From: an uncultured Thiohalocapsa sp. | GTDB taxonomy: Bacteria; Pseudomonadota; Gammaproteobacteria; Chromatiales; Chromatiaceae | Length of the DNA: 64,000 nucleotides | Reading direction: 5' to 3' | Assembly: GCF_913063425.1 (NCBI RefSeq) | Contig: NZ_CAJXYK010000010.1 | Location: forward strand, 1-64,000 | Part shown: one piece after another, positions 49,523 to 57,113 of the stretch | How positions within the stretch are numbered: the first letter of the stretch is position 1 | How the letters are laid out: each line of letters starts with the position of its first letter | The notes under the pieces: generated by a model | Databases searched by the model: none | The model's input: the letters and a program-made list of their open reading frames with translations, nothing else | What the model was told of the DNA's origin: nothing | Made by a program: the position numbers and the translations under genes

Positions 49523-49921
49523 ATGGACAGCAGCAGTATCCAGCTCGCCGACTCGCAGATCGACGCCATCGAGCAGACCGCCGACGGCCTGCGCATCCAC
49601 TTCTCCCGGGCCATCATCATCAAGACCATGACAGGCTCCGCGGAAAAGACCCTCTGGTGGCAGGCGGGCGACCTCGTTCTGGAGGCGCCGGAAGTGGCGG
49701 GTGTGCTGCCGCAGGCGCCGCTCACCTGCACCGGCGGCGACATCGACGACAACATCTATACCTACCGGGACATGATCCCGTTGCCCCTTAAGAGCCGCGG
49801 CGCCATCCGGGTCGAGCTGCACTTCGCGGGCGGCGCTGCATCCCTGGTGGCGAGCGGCAGCGCCATACACCTCGACATGCATGACGTGCCCAAATACCAG
49901 CATCACATCCGCGAGGGCTAG
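49523..49921 (+). CDS. Uncharacterised small protein downstream of ntrC
   Basis: 132 residues, soluble, mostly beta: IQLADSQIDAIEQTADGLRIHFSRAIIIK, then EKTLWWQAGDLVLEAPEV and DDNIYTYRDMIPLPLKSRGAIRVEL. No family recognised, but composition and the well-formed alternation of strands support a real gene. ATG 49523 is chosen because no convincing protein sequence lies upstream. It follows ntrC by 156 bases. Confidence 0.65.
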   Translation: MDSSSIQLADSQIDAIEQTADGLRIHFSRAIIIKTMTGSAEKTLWWQAGDLVLEAPEVAGVLPQAPLTCTGGDIDDNIYTYRDMIPLPLKSRGAIRVELHFAGGAASLVASGSAIHLDMHDVPKYQHHIREG

Positions 49922-50413
49922 TGCCGCGCTGCGGACGTCGCGAGGCCGGCCCCGGGCACGCTGACTTCAGTCGGCAGCCCTGCGGCGGACGCACTTCAGT
50001 CCGCAGACGGCAAGTGCTCCCTGGCCTTGGGTTCTCCGCGGCGCTGCACCAGTGCAGCGCCGACTTCCGCTCCGGCGCTGAGCGTATGAGCCTGCCGCGC
50101 TGCGCTCCCTGCCGACTTCGACTCAGCGCAGCTGTTGTCTCGCTGCAAGACTGTGCTATCCTGGTTGGCCATACCAGTGATTCGCGGCATCCACTGTCAC
50201 CATCCCGTGACACTTCGGTCGCGAAACACGACTAGACTGCCTCCCATCCACCCGCAAGCTTGCGGGACTCCCGAAGCCCCGCGGCCGTCCGGACCGAGCC
50301 TCCGGCCCGCGTGCGCTACCGCAGCCCATTCCTGTCACGTCGTGCGCCCGGGGTGCGGACCCGCACCCCAACCCGCCGCCGCTGGGCTGATTACGCAGGA
50401 AGGAGAAACCATT
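49922..50413 (+). promoter_or_regulatory. Region upstream of the aminomutase-like gene
   Basis: 492 bases without a credible gene. TTGTCT (50135-50140), a 16-base spacer and TATCCT (50157-50162) form a moderate sigma-70-type promoter. The resulting leader would be about 240 bases long. AAGGAGAA at 50399-50406 is the ribosome binding site. Confidence 0.4.
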
Positions 50414-51796
50414 ATGACCGCGACAAACCTCCTCCACACGGACGAGATCCGCACCGATGCCCCCGGGCAGGGGCGGCCTTTCCACGTCTACACGCAGCGC
50501 GACCTCGACCGCCTGACCGCCATTCACCACCTGCCGGCGGACCAGCGCTTTGCGATGAAGGTCGTCTCGACCGTGCTGCCGTTCCGCGTCAACGACTATG
50601 TCATCGAGCAGCTCATCGATTGGGCCAATGTGCCGGACGACCCGATCTTTCAGCTGACCTTCCCGCAGGCCGGCATGCTGACGGCAGAGCATTACGCAGA
50701 GGTCGCAGACCTGCTGCGCCGCGATGGCGAGGTCGACAAAGCCGAGCTCGACGCCACCGTGACCCGGATCCGCGAGGAGCTCAACCCACACCCCGCCGGC
50801 CAGCGCGAGCTCAACATCCCCCGCCTGCCCAACGGCGACGTGGTGACGGGCATCCAGCACAAGTACCGCGAGACGGTGCTGTTCTTCCCGAGCCAGGGTC
50901 AGACCTGCCACAGCTATTGCAGCTTCTGCTTCCGCTGGGCCCAGTTCATCGGCGACAAGGCGCTGCGCATCGCCACCACGGAGGCCGAAGGCCTGCACGC
51001 CTATCTGCGCCAGCACCGGTGCATCACAGACCTGTTGGTGACCGGCGGTGATCCCATGGTCATGAAGACGCGCCACCTGGCCGCCTACCTTGAGCCCCTG
51101 CTGCACCGGGATTTCGACCATGTGCAGACCATCCGCATCGGCACCAAGGCGCTCACCTTCTGGCCCTACCGGTTCGTCAGCGATGCCGACAGCGACGCGC
51201 TGCTGGCCCTGCTGGAGCGCCTGGTGGCAGCCGGCAAGCACGTGGCACTGATGGCGCACTTCAACCACTGGCGCGAGCTGGACACGGACATCTGCGAGCG
51301 CGCCATCGAGCGCATCCGGGCCACGGGCGCCGAGATTCGCAGCCAGGGGCCGCTGCTCGCGCACATCAACGACGAGCCGGATGCCTGGGCACCGCTGTGG
51401 CGCCGCCAGGTGCGCCTCGGCATCATCCCGTACTACATGTTCGTGGAGCGGGATACGGGTGCCCACCACTACTTCAAGGTGCCGTTGGTGCGCGCCTGGG
51501 AGATCTACCGCGAGGCCATCCAGCAGGTCTCTGGCCTGGCGCGCACGGCTCGCGGCCCGAGCATGAGTGCCGGCCCGGGCAAGGTGGAGATCACCGGCGT
51601 CGCCGAGGTGGCCGGCGAGAAGGTCTTCGTGCTGCGCTTCCTTCAGGCCCGGAATCCGGACTGGGTGCACCGGCCCTTCTTCGCGCGGTTCGACGCCGAG
51701 GCGACCTGGCTCGACGACCTGAAGCCCGCCTTCGGTGAGTCGGAATTCTTCTTCGAGGCCGAGTACCGGGAACGCTGGACCGGCCTGCTGCACTGA
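50414..51796 (+). CDS. Lysine 2,3-aminomutase-like radical SAM enzyme
   Basis: 460 residues. The radical-SAM cluster motif CxxxCxxC is at Cys165, Cys169 and Cys172 (CHSYCSFCFRW), in a context typical of the KamA family, with LLVTGGDPMVM (SAM contact) and a C-terminal SAGPGKVEI that aligns with the PLP-lysine motif of aminomutases. It would move the alpha-amino group of lysine or a related amino acid to the beta position. Beta-amino acids serve as osmolytes in some halophiles, but no acetyltransferase (ablB) gene is adjacent. Substrate therefore unproven. Confidence 0.85.
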   Translation: MTATNLLHTDEIRTDAPGQGRPFHVYTQRDLDRLTAIHHLPADQRFAMKVVSTVLPFRVNDYVIEQLIDWANVPDDPIFQLTFPQAGMLTAEHYAEVADLLRRDGEVDKAELDATVTRIREELNPHPAGQRELNIPRLPNGDVVTGIQHKYRETVLFFPSQGQTCHSYCSFCFRWAQFIGDKALRIATTEAEGLHAYLRQHRCITDLLVTGGDPMVMKTRHLAAYLEPLLHRDFDHVQTIRIGTKALTFWPYRFVSDADSDALLALLERLVAAGKHVALMAHFNHWRELDTDICERAIERIRATGAEIRSQGPLLAHINDEPDAWAPLWRRQVRLGIIPYYMFVERDTGAHHYFKVPLVRAWEIYREAIQQVSGLARTARGPSMSAGPGKVEITGVAEVAGEKVFVLRFLQARNPDWVHRPFFARFDAEATWLDDLKPAFGESEFFFEAEYRERWTGLLH

Positions 51797-51886
51797 CAGC
51801 CTGAGCACGGTGCCCCGGCGCTGACTGCACCGGGCGCCCGGCCCCGGCCCCGGCCCTGTCGGCGCCAAGCGCTTTTACGCAGCCAC

Positions 51887-51924
51887 AAGAAACCCCGCAC
51901 CGCGCGGGCGGTGCAGGGTTTCTT
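51887..51924. terminator. Hairpin terminator, probably bidirectional
   Basis: A 17-base stem with one mismatch and a 4-base loop; its ends are AAGAAA and TTTCTT. It lies between the aminomutase-like gene (plus) and the small helical protein gene (minus), which converge on it. Confidence 0.7.
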
Positions 51925-51977
51925 GAAGAGCGTCGCCGGCAGCGTCGCCGCTCGGGCGCCGACCTGCCGAAGCGCGA

Positions 51978-52202
51978 TCAGAGCCGGTTGGAGCCGACGA
52001 TCTCGTGGGCGATGTCCACGACCCGATTGGCCATGTCCATGTACTCCTGCCGGTAGTCGGCCAGGAGACCCTCGCTGGAGGCCCAGTAGTCCTTGCCCGA
52101 GACGCCGTTCTGGTGCTCGTGCTCGATGAACTGCTTCTGCATCTCCAGCATCTTGTCGATCAGCTCCTGCTTTTCTTTCTTCAGCGCGGCAATGTCGCTC
52201 AT
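51978..52202 (-). CDS. Small helical protein, 74 residues
   Basis: Begins MSDIAALKKEKQELIDKMLE and continues in long amphipathic helices (QKQFIEHEHQNGV...LADYRQEYMDMANRVVDIAHEIVG). Acidic, no membrane segment, no cysteine. I recall similar short proteins in purple sulfur bacteria but know no function. It has its own terminator downstream and an AT-rich promoter upstream, suggesting a highly expressed single-gene unit. Confidence 0.75.
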   Translation of the reverse strand: MSDIAALKKEKQELIDKMLEMQKQFIEHEHQNGVSGKDYWASSEGLLADYRQEYMDMANRVVDIAHEIVGSNRL

Positions 52203-52303
52203 GGTCGTCTCCCCATCGGGTGTTCGTTGGATCAGGCCGTGTCCGGCAGCATCCAGGCGAGCGCGCCGTTGCAGCTGTCCGGTCCGGAATATGCAGAACT
52301 TTT

Positions 52304-52334
52304 AATATACCACGGAATTTCCCAGGATCGTCAA
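52304..52334 (-). promoter_or_regulatory. Promoter of the small helical protein gene
   Basis: On the minus strand TTGACG (52334-52329) is followed, 17-19 bases on, by GGTATATT (TATATT at 52309-52304). This is one of the few AT-rich stretches of the neighbourhood. The leader would be about 95 bases. Confidence 0.5.
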
Positions 52335-52406
52335 TCATGCGGCTGCGGGTTTTCACGACCCTCACCCAAAAGTTCTCACCGCCATCCGGCCGCCGGGCGC
52401 ACGCGC

Positions 52407-52871
52407 ATGTTCCACGTCATTCTGCACCAGCCTGAGATCCCGCCCAACACCGGCAACGTCATCCGCCTCTGTGCCAACACCGGTGCGGCCCTGCATCTGG
52501 TGCGGCCGCTGGGCTTTGCGCTCGACGACCGCCGGCTGCGCCGGGCCGGGCTCGACTATCGCGAGTATGCCGAGGTGCAGGTGCACGACTCGCTCGCCGC
52601 CTGTGGTGAGGCGGTCCGCTGGCGGCGGCTTCTTGGCTTCAGCACCCGGGGTACTGTCGGTTACGCCCATTGCCGTTATGCGCCCGGCGATGCGCTGCTG
52701 TTCGGTGCGGAGACCCGGGGACTGCCGCAGTCGGTGCTGGATGCGCTGCCGGCGGACTGTCGGCTGCGGCTGCCGATGCGGCCCGGCAGCCGCAGTCTGA
52801 ACCTGTCCAATGCCGTGGCGGTGGTGGTGTACGAGGCCTGGCGGCAATGCGGTTTCGCGGGGGCCGACTGA
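52407..52871 (+). CDS. trmL: tRNA (cytidine/uridine-34 2'-O)-methyltransferase
   Basis: 154 residues, SPOUT fold. PEIPPNTGNVIRLCANTG at the N-terminus, FGAETRGLP in the middle and IPM-like LRLPMRPGSRSLNLSNAVAVVVYEAWRQ (about residues 124-151) forming the SAM-binding trefoil knot. It methylates the wobble ribose of two leucine tRNAs in E. coli. It converges with gpsA 45 bases downstream. Confidence 0.92.
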   Translation: MFHVILHQPEIPPNTGNVIRLCANTGAALHLVRPLGFALDDRRLRRAGLDYREYAEVQVHDSLAACGEAVRWRRLLGFSTRGTVGYAHCRYAPGDALLFGAETRGLPQSVLDALPADCRLRLPMRPGSRSLNLSNAVAVVVYEAWRQCGFAGAD

Positions 52872-52916
52872 GCCCGGCACAGCCGGCGGCCACCCCGGGA
52901 CGTCCGAAGCGGTGGA

Positions 52917-53930
52917 CTAATCCTCGGTTTCGGACTTGCTCGCCCGCTCGAGCAGGCGCTGGGTGGCCTCCTCCGGCGTGCGCCCTGCGTAGAGCACCGC
53001 ATGGACTTCGGCGGAGATGGGCATTTCCACCGCGCATCTCGCGGCCAGCGCATGCACCGCCCGGGCCGTGACCACACCCTCCACTTCCTGACCGATGTCC
53101 GCCATGGCCTCATGCGCCGGCCGCCCGGCGGCCAGCGCGAGCCCGAGGCGGCGGTTGCGCGACTGGTCGTCGGTGCAGGTGAGCACCAGGTCACCGAGCC
53201 CGGCGAGTCCCATCAGGGTCTCGCGCCGGGCGCCCAGGGCCTCGCCCAGGCGCATGATCTCGGCGAGGCCGCGGGTGATGAGCGCGGCGCGCGTGTTGGC
53301 ACCGAAGCCCAAGCCGTCGGCAATCCCGGTGGCAATGGCAATGACGTTCTTGGCGGCGCCGCCCACCTGCACGCCGATGAGGTCGTGCTGCGTGTAGGCC
53401 CGAAAGCGTGGCGCGTGCACGAGGTCCGCCAGGCGCTGCGCGAAGGCCGGCGTCGAGGCCGCGACAGTGATGGCCGTGGGCAGGCCGCCTGCGACCTCGC
53501 GGGCGAAGCTCGGCCCGGACAGGATGCCGAGCTCGCGCGGCCCCAAGTGCTCGTGCGCCACTTCGTGCAGCAGGCGCCCGCTGTCCGGCTCGAAGCCCTT
53601 GGTGGCCCAGCAGACGCCGAGCCCGTCCGGCAGCGCCGGGGCCAGCTGTGCCAGCACGTCACCGAAGAACTGACTCGGCACCACCACCAGCACGGCCGTG
53701 GCTCCCGGGAGCGCCGCGGCGATGTCGGCGGTGGGCGTCAGCGCCGGCGGCAGGGCGAAGCCCGGCAGAAAGGCGCGGTTCTCGCGCTCCCGGGTCAGCG
53801 CGTCGATGTGCGCCGGGTCATGGCCCCACAGACGCACGCCGTGGCCGTTGCGGCACAGCAGCAGCGCCAGGGCCGTACCCCAGGAGCCGGCGCCCAGAAC
53901 CGCGATCTGCTCGGGTGCCCTGTCGGTCAT
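52917..53930 (-). CDS. gpsA: Glycerol-3-phosphate dehydrogenase (NAD(P)+)
   Basis: 337 residues. N-terminal nucleotide-binding fold IAVLGAGSWGTALALLL, then LSGPSFAREVAGGLPTA, GGAAKNVIAIATGIADGLGFG with the catalytic Lys, and LAGLGDLVLTCT. It makes sn-glycerol-3-phosphate for phospholipids. secB lies directly upstream on the same strand (51 bases), the order seen in many gammaproteobacteria. Confidence 0.95.
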   Translation of the reverse strand: MTDRAPEQIAVLGAGSWGTALALLLCRNGHGVRLWGHDPAHIDALTRERENRAFLPGFALPPALTPTADIAAALPGATAVLVVVPSQFFGDVLAQLAPALPDGLGVCWATKGFEPDSGRLLHEVAHEHLGPRELGILSGPSFAREVAGGLPTAITVAASTPAFAQRLADLVHAPRFRAYTQHDLIGVQVGGAAKNVIAIATGIADGLGFGANTRAALITRGLAEIMRLGEALGARRETLMGLAGLGDLVLTCTDDQSRNRRLGLALAAGRPAHEAMADIGQEVEGVVTARAVHALAARCAVEMPISAEVHAVLYAGRTPEEATQRLLERASKSETED

Positions 53931-53981
53931 GGGGCGGATTCAGTGCGGGCAGACCCGATGGATGCTGGGTGGATGCTGGGC

Positions 53982-54467
53982 TCAGTGGGTGGTGGGCTGG
54001 TCGCCGCCGGCCCCCGCCTGCTGCTTTTCGGCCAGCTTCTGGGCGTAGATGGCGTCGAAGTTGATGTGCTGGAGCACCAGCTGCGGGAATCCGCCCTTGG
54101 CCACCAAGTCGGTGACGGCCTGGCGTGCATAGGGGAACAGGATGCTCGGGCAGTAGACGTAGAAGAGCGGACCGTATTCCTGCTGCTCGAAGCCCTGGGC
54201 GGCGACGATGCCCGCCTGCTGCACCTCCACCAGGTAGGCCGTCTTCTCGCCCGCCTTGGCGGTGACGGTGATGGTCAGCACGATCTCGTGCGTGTGCTCA
54301 TCGAGCTGGTTGACCTTGATGTCCATGTGCAGCGAGGTTTCGGGCTTCCACTCGCCCTGGAAGATGGCGGGCGCGTTGGGCGACTCGAAGGAGAGGTCCT
54401 TCATGTAGACGGTCCTGAGGGCGAACTGGCGCTCGGCGCCGCCCTGCGGCTGGGTGTCTTCGGCCAT
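53982..54467 (-). CDS. secB: Protein-export chaperone SecB
   Basis: 161 residues. FALRTVYMKDLSFESPNAPAIF, the peptide-groove strand EIVLTITVTAKAGEKTAYLVEVQQAGI and the conserved CPSILFPYARQAVTDLVAKGGFP (about residues 105-127) are the family core. It keeps precursors unfolded and delivers them to SecA. The ATG at 54467 begins MAEDTQPQG; an upstream ATG at 54539 gives no homology. It is preceded by the rhodanese gene, 78 bases away. Confidence 0.95.
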   Translation of the reverse strand: MAEDTQPQGGAERQFALRTVYMKDLSFESPNAPAIFQGEWKPETSLHMDIKVNQLDEHTHEIVLTITVTAKAGEKTAYLVEVQQAGIVAAQGFEQQEYGPLFYVYCPSILFPYARQAVTDLVAKGGFPQLVLQHINFDAIYAQKLAEKQQAGAGGDQPTTH

Positions 54468-54545
54468 GCTGTCAGGCTCCGGTTCGGCTGGCGGGCGAAT
54501 GGTGTGGGGGCATTGGCGGGGCGCGGAGGGTTTCTGCACAACCTC

Positions 54546-54971
54546 TCAGCGCTTCTTTCGTGTCAGCGGCAGGTTCGCGCTCTCCCACGCGAGGACACCG
54601 CCCTTGAGATTGTAGACCTCCGTGAACCCAGCCTTGCGCAGCAGGTGGCACGCGGCCTGTGACTGGGACCCCGAGCGGCAGGTGACGACGATGGGCTTGT
54701 CCTTGAGCTTGGCCAGCGCGCCGGTTTGGTTCTTGAAGCCGTTCATCGGGATGTTGGTGGCGTGCAGGATGTGCCCCTTGGCGAAGTCCGCCGCCGGTCG
54801 GACGTCCACCACCGCGGCGTCGCGCTGATTGATGAGCGCCGTGGCCGCCGTGGGATCCACCGAGCCCTTCTCGCCCACCAACAGGTTGTACGTGAGGAGC
54901 CCGAGGATCACGCCCAGCGCCATGAACAACACCCAATGGTTGCCCATGAACTCGAAGATCTGTGCCTGCAT
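54546..54971 (-). CDS. Membrane-anchored rhodanese
   Basis: 141 residues: one N-terminal membrane segment (WVLFMALGVILGLLTYNLL), then a single rhodanese domain with DVRPAADFAKGHI and the active-site loop VVTCRSGSQS (Cys98), ending in basic KKR. It resembles the YibN-type rhodanese often encoded next to secB. It would carry persulfide sulfur at the cytosolic face of the membrane. The ArsR regulator with persulfide-sensor-like cysteines lies 169 bases upstream on the same strand. Confidence 0.88.
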   Translation of the reverse strand: MQAQIFEFMGNHWVLFMALGVILGLLTYNLLVGEKGSVDPTAATALINQRDAAVVDVRPAADFAKGHILHATNIPMNGFKNQTGALAKLKDKPIVVTCRSGSQSQAACHLLRKAGFTEVYNLKGGVLAWESANLPLTRKKR

Positions 54972-55140
54972 TGCGGAGATCCGTCTGGATTGTGCCGGAT
55001 GGGTTCTGTCGGGCCTGCGAGGCCCGGCGCGGGTGCGTTGCGTCGTGGGAGCGGCGAGTATAAAGACGTGCCCGCGGGTCGTCACCAGCGGGCGCCGCGC
55101 AACGGCCCCGGGACCGTGGCGTCGGCCGCTCCCTGCAGCG

Positions 55141-55503
55141 TCAACGGCCGTGCTGGCAGAAGACTTCCCGCATCATGCCGATCAGCCGCAGGGTCCGGGC
55201 GTCACCGACCCGGTAGTACACGCGGTTGGCGTCCTTGCGCGAGGCGAGGATACCCTTGTCGCGCAGGATGGCGAGGTGCTGCGAGATGTTGCTCTGGGAC
55301 GTGCCGACATGCTCGACGATGTCCTGCACGCTCACCTCCTCGGCACCGAGGGTGCAGAGGATCTTGAGCCGCAGCGGATGCGACATGGCCTTGAGCGAGC
55401 GTGAGGCGCGCTCGATGTCGGCATCGTCCGCGAACAGCTCGACGCCGGCGTCCTGCGGCTCGTTCAGCACCGGCGTGCTCGGAGAATGAAGGTCTGACAT
55501 CAT
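55141..55503 (-). CDS. ArsR-family regulator with SqrR/BigR-like Cys pair
   Basis: 120 residues, winged helix-turn-helix: SLKAMSHPLRLKILCTLG, then TSQSNISQHLAILRDKGIL (recognition helix) and VYYRVGDARTLRLIGMMREVFC. Cys50 and Cys116 are 66 residues apart, exactly the spacing of the two cysteines that form a persulfide bridge in SqrR and BigR, and lie in the same contexts (ILC...FC). A second upstream ATG exists only as a repeated codon. It diverges from the envC-like gene and precedes a rhodanese gene, consistent with sulfane-sulfur sensing. Confidence 0.85.
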   Translation of the reverse strand: MMSDLHSPSTPVLNEPQDAGVELFADDADIERASRSLKAMSHPLRLKILCTLGAEEVSVQDIVEHVGTSQSNISQHLAILRDKGILASRKDANRVYYRVGDARTLRLIGMMREVFCQHGR

Positions 55504-55509
55504 GCTCGG

Positions 55510-55526
55510 GGATTCTATATCAATCC
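55510..55526. promoter_or_regulatory. Candidate operator of the ArsR regulator
   Basis: GGATT-N7-AATCC, an inverted repeat inside a markedly AT-rich 40-base stretch (about 55511-55550) between the ArsR and envC-like genes. It could be the binding site for autoregulation. Confidence 0.4.
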
Positions 55527-55547
55527 ATCACCATAAGATAATAAACT

Positions 55548-56897
55548 TTGGTCCGAAAACGCTCATCCCTGCTGCCGCACGCGCGCGTCCGGGCCGCTGA
55601 GTCGCGGATCGGAGCCCGGCCTGCGGCCCGGGTCGCGGCCTGCCTACTGGCCTGCCTGCCGGCCGCTGTCTTCGCGGCGGCACCTGGCCCTGGAATAGGC
55701 GCCGAGCCGGGTCCGGCACCGGGCACGGATGTCACCGCCCCCGCCGCGCCGCCCCGCCAAGAACGGCCGCTGCAAGGTCAGCCGCTGGCGGTCCAGGAGG
55801 CCGAGCTGCGCGCCACGGAGGCCAGGCTCGAGGCGCTGCGCACGGGACTGACGGATCGGGAGCAGTATCGTGACGCCCTGTACGCGGAACTGGAGCGTAA
55901 CGAGCGACAGATCGGCGCGCTGGCCAGCGCCGTGCGGGATCTCGCCGAGCGCCATGCCGAGCAGGCGACCCTGGTGGCGGACCTGGACCAGCGCCTGGCG
56001 GCGTCCCGGGCCGAGCTCGTGGCGGCCCGGGCGCAGCTCGCGGCACTGATCCGCGCAGCCTATGCCGCAGGGCCCGCCGATCGGCTGCGTTTGCTGCTGA
56101 ATCAGGGCGACCCGGCCCGCGCCGGCCGGCAGCTCGGCTACTTCCGCGCCGTCGGTCGGCTGCGCGCCCGGCGCATCGCAGACGTGGAGCGCCTGGGCCA
56201 GGCGCTGGCCCGGCTGCGGGATGAGGCGCAGCGCGAGGCCGAGCGTCTCGCCGTCCTCACAGCGCAGGAGCGCCGCACCACGGCTGCCCTGAGAGCGGCG
56301 AGCGAGTCCCGCCGGGTGGTGCTGGCGGAGCTCGACGCCGCCATCGCCGACGACCGCGCGCAGGTCTCGGAGCTGTCGGCCAACGCCGCGGCGCTGCGCG
56401 CGCTGGTGGCGGAGCTCCGGGAGCGTGCGAAGATCGCCGACGAGATCGCCGTCACCCAGGAGGCCATCCATCGGCGTCGCGGCAAGCTGCCCTGGCCCAT
56501 CGGCGACGCCCGCCTGGTGCGGCGCTTCGTCGGCAACGCCCGCCCGGGTGACCTGCATGCGGACGGGGTGCTGTTCGCGGCGCCCGTGGGCAGCGACGTT
56601 TTCCCTGTGCATCACGGCCAGGTGGTCTATGCCGACTGGCTGCGGGGCTTCGGCCTGCTGCTGGTGGTCGACCACGGCGACGGCTACATGAGCTTCTACG
56701 GCCACAATCAGGCGCTGCTCAAAGAAGTGGGCGAATGGGTGGACCCGGGCGACGTCGTGGCCCTTTCCGGAACCGTCTCCCGCACCGATATGGACGGAGA
56801 CGACGCGGAGCGTGCCCGCGGGCGGCTATACTTCGCGCTTCGCCGCAACGGCAAGCCCGTGAATCCGGCACCCTGGCTCGCGGCGGGTCCGGGTTGA
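55548..56897 (+). CDS. envC: EnvC-like murein hydrolase activator
   Basis: 449 residues. Signal region (ARVAACLLACLPAAVFAAA), a long coiled coil (about residues 75-315, rich in Glu, Arg, Ala) and a C-terminal LytM/M23 fold. The LytM zinc ligands are lost: the HxxxD and LHFE elements read VHHGQVVYAD and LYFALRR. That makes it an EnvC-type activator of amidases rather than a protease, acting at the division septum. The start appears to be TTG at 55548. It is followed by the ctpA-like gene, as in many gammaproteobacteria. Confidence 0.87.
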   Translation: MVRKRSSLLPHARVRAAESRIGARPAARVAACLLACLPAAVFAAAPGPGIGAEPGPAPGTDVTAPAAPPRQERPLQGQPLAVQEAELRATEARLEALRTGLTDREQYRDALYAELERNERQIGALASAVRDLAERHAEQATLVADLDQRLAASRAELVAARAQLAALIRAAYAAGPADRLRLLLNQGDPARAGRQLGYFRAVGRLRARRIADVERLGQALARLRDEAQREAERLAVLTAQERRTTAALRAASESRRVVLAELDAAIADDRAQVSELSANAAALRALVAELRERAKIADEIAVTQEAIHRRRGKLPWPIGDARLVRRFVGNARPGDLHADGVLFAAPVGSDVFPVHHGQVVYADWLRGFGLLLVVDHGDGYMSFYGHNQALLKEVGEWVDPGDVVALSGTVSRTDMDGDDAERARGRLYFALRRNGKPVNPAPWLAAGPG

Positions 56898-57113
56898 GTG
56901 CAGGGCCTCGCGGCGGCGCCACTGGGACGCCCTGAGTCCGAGCCTGAGCTGCCCGCCACAACGTCGGCACGCGCCCGGAACACCCAGAGCCATTGTGGTT
57001 CTAAACCGGCACCCGGCCGGCTCAGGAAACCGCCCGCTGTAGCCCGCGAGATGCCTTACCCACGAAATACACAGCGCCCGATGCGCCCAAACCCGATGCG
57101 GTCAGATACGCCC

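Noticed and set aside
49370..55735. A dispersed GC-rich repeat (CTGCACCGGGCGC-like) after ntrC, after the aminomutase gene and in the envC-like gene
   Set aside because: The shared stretch is about 13 bases and could arise by chance at this base composition; no longer alignment holds.
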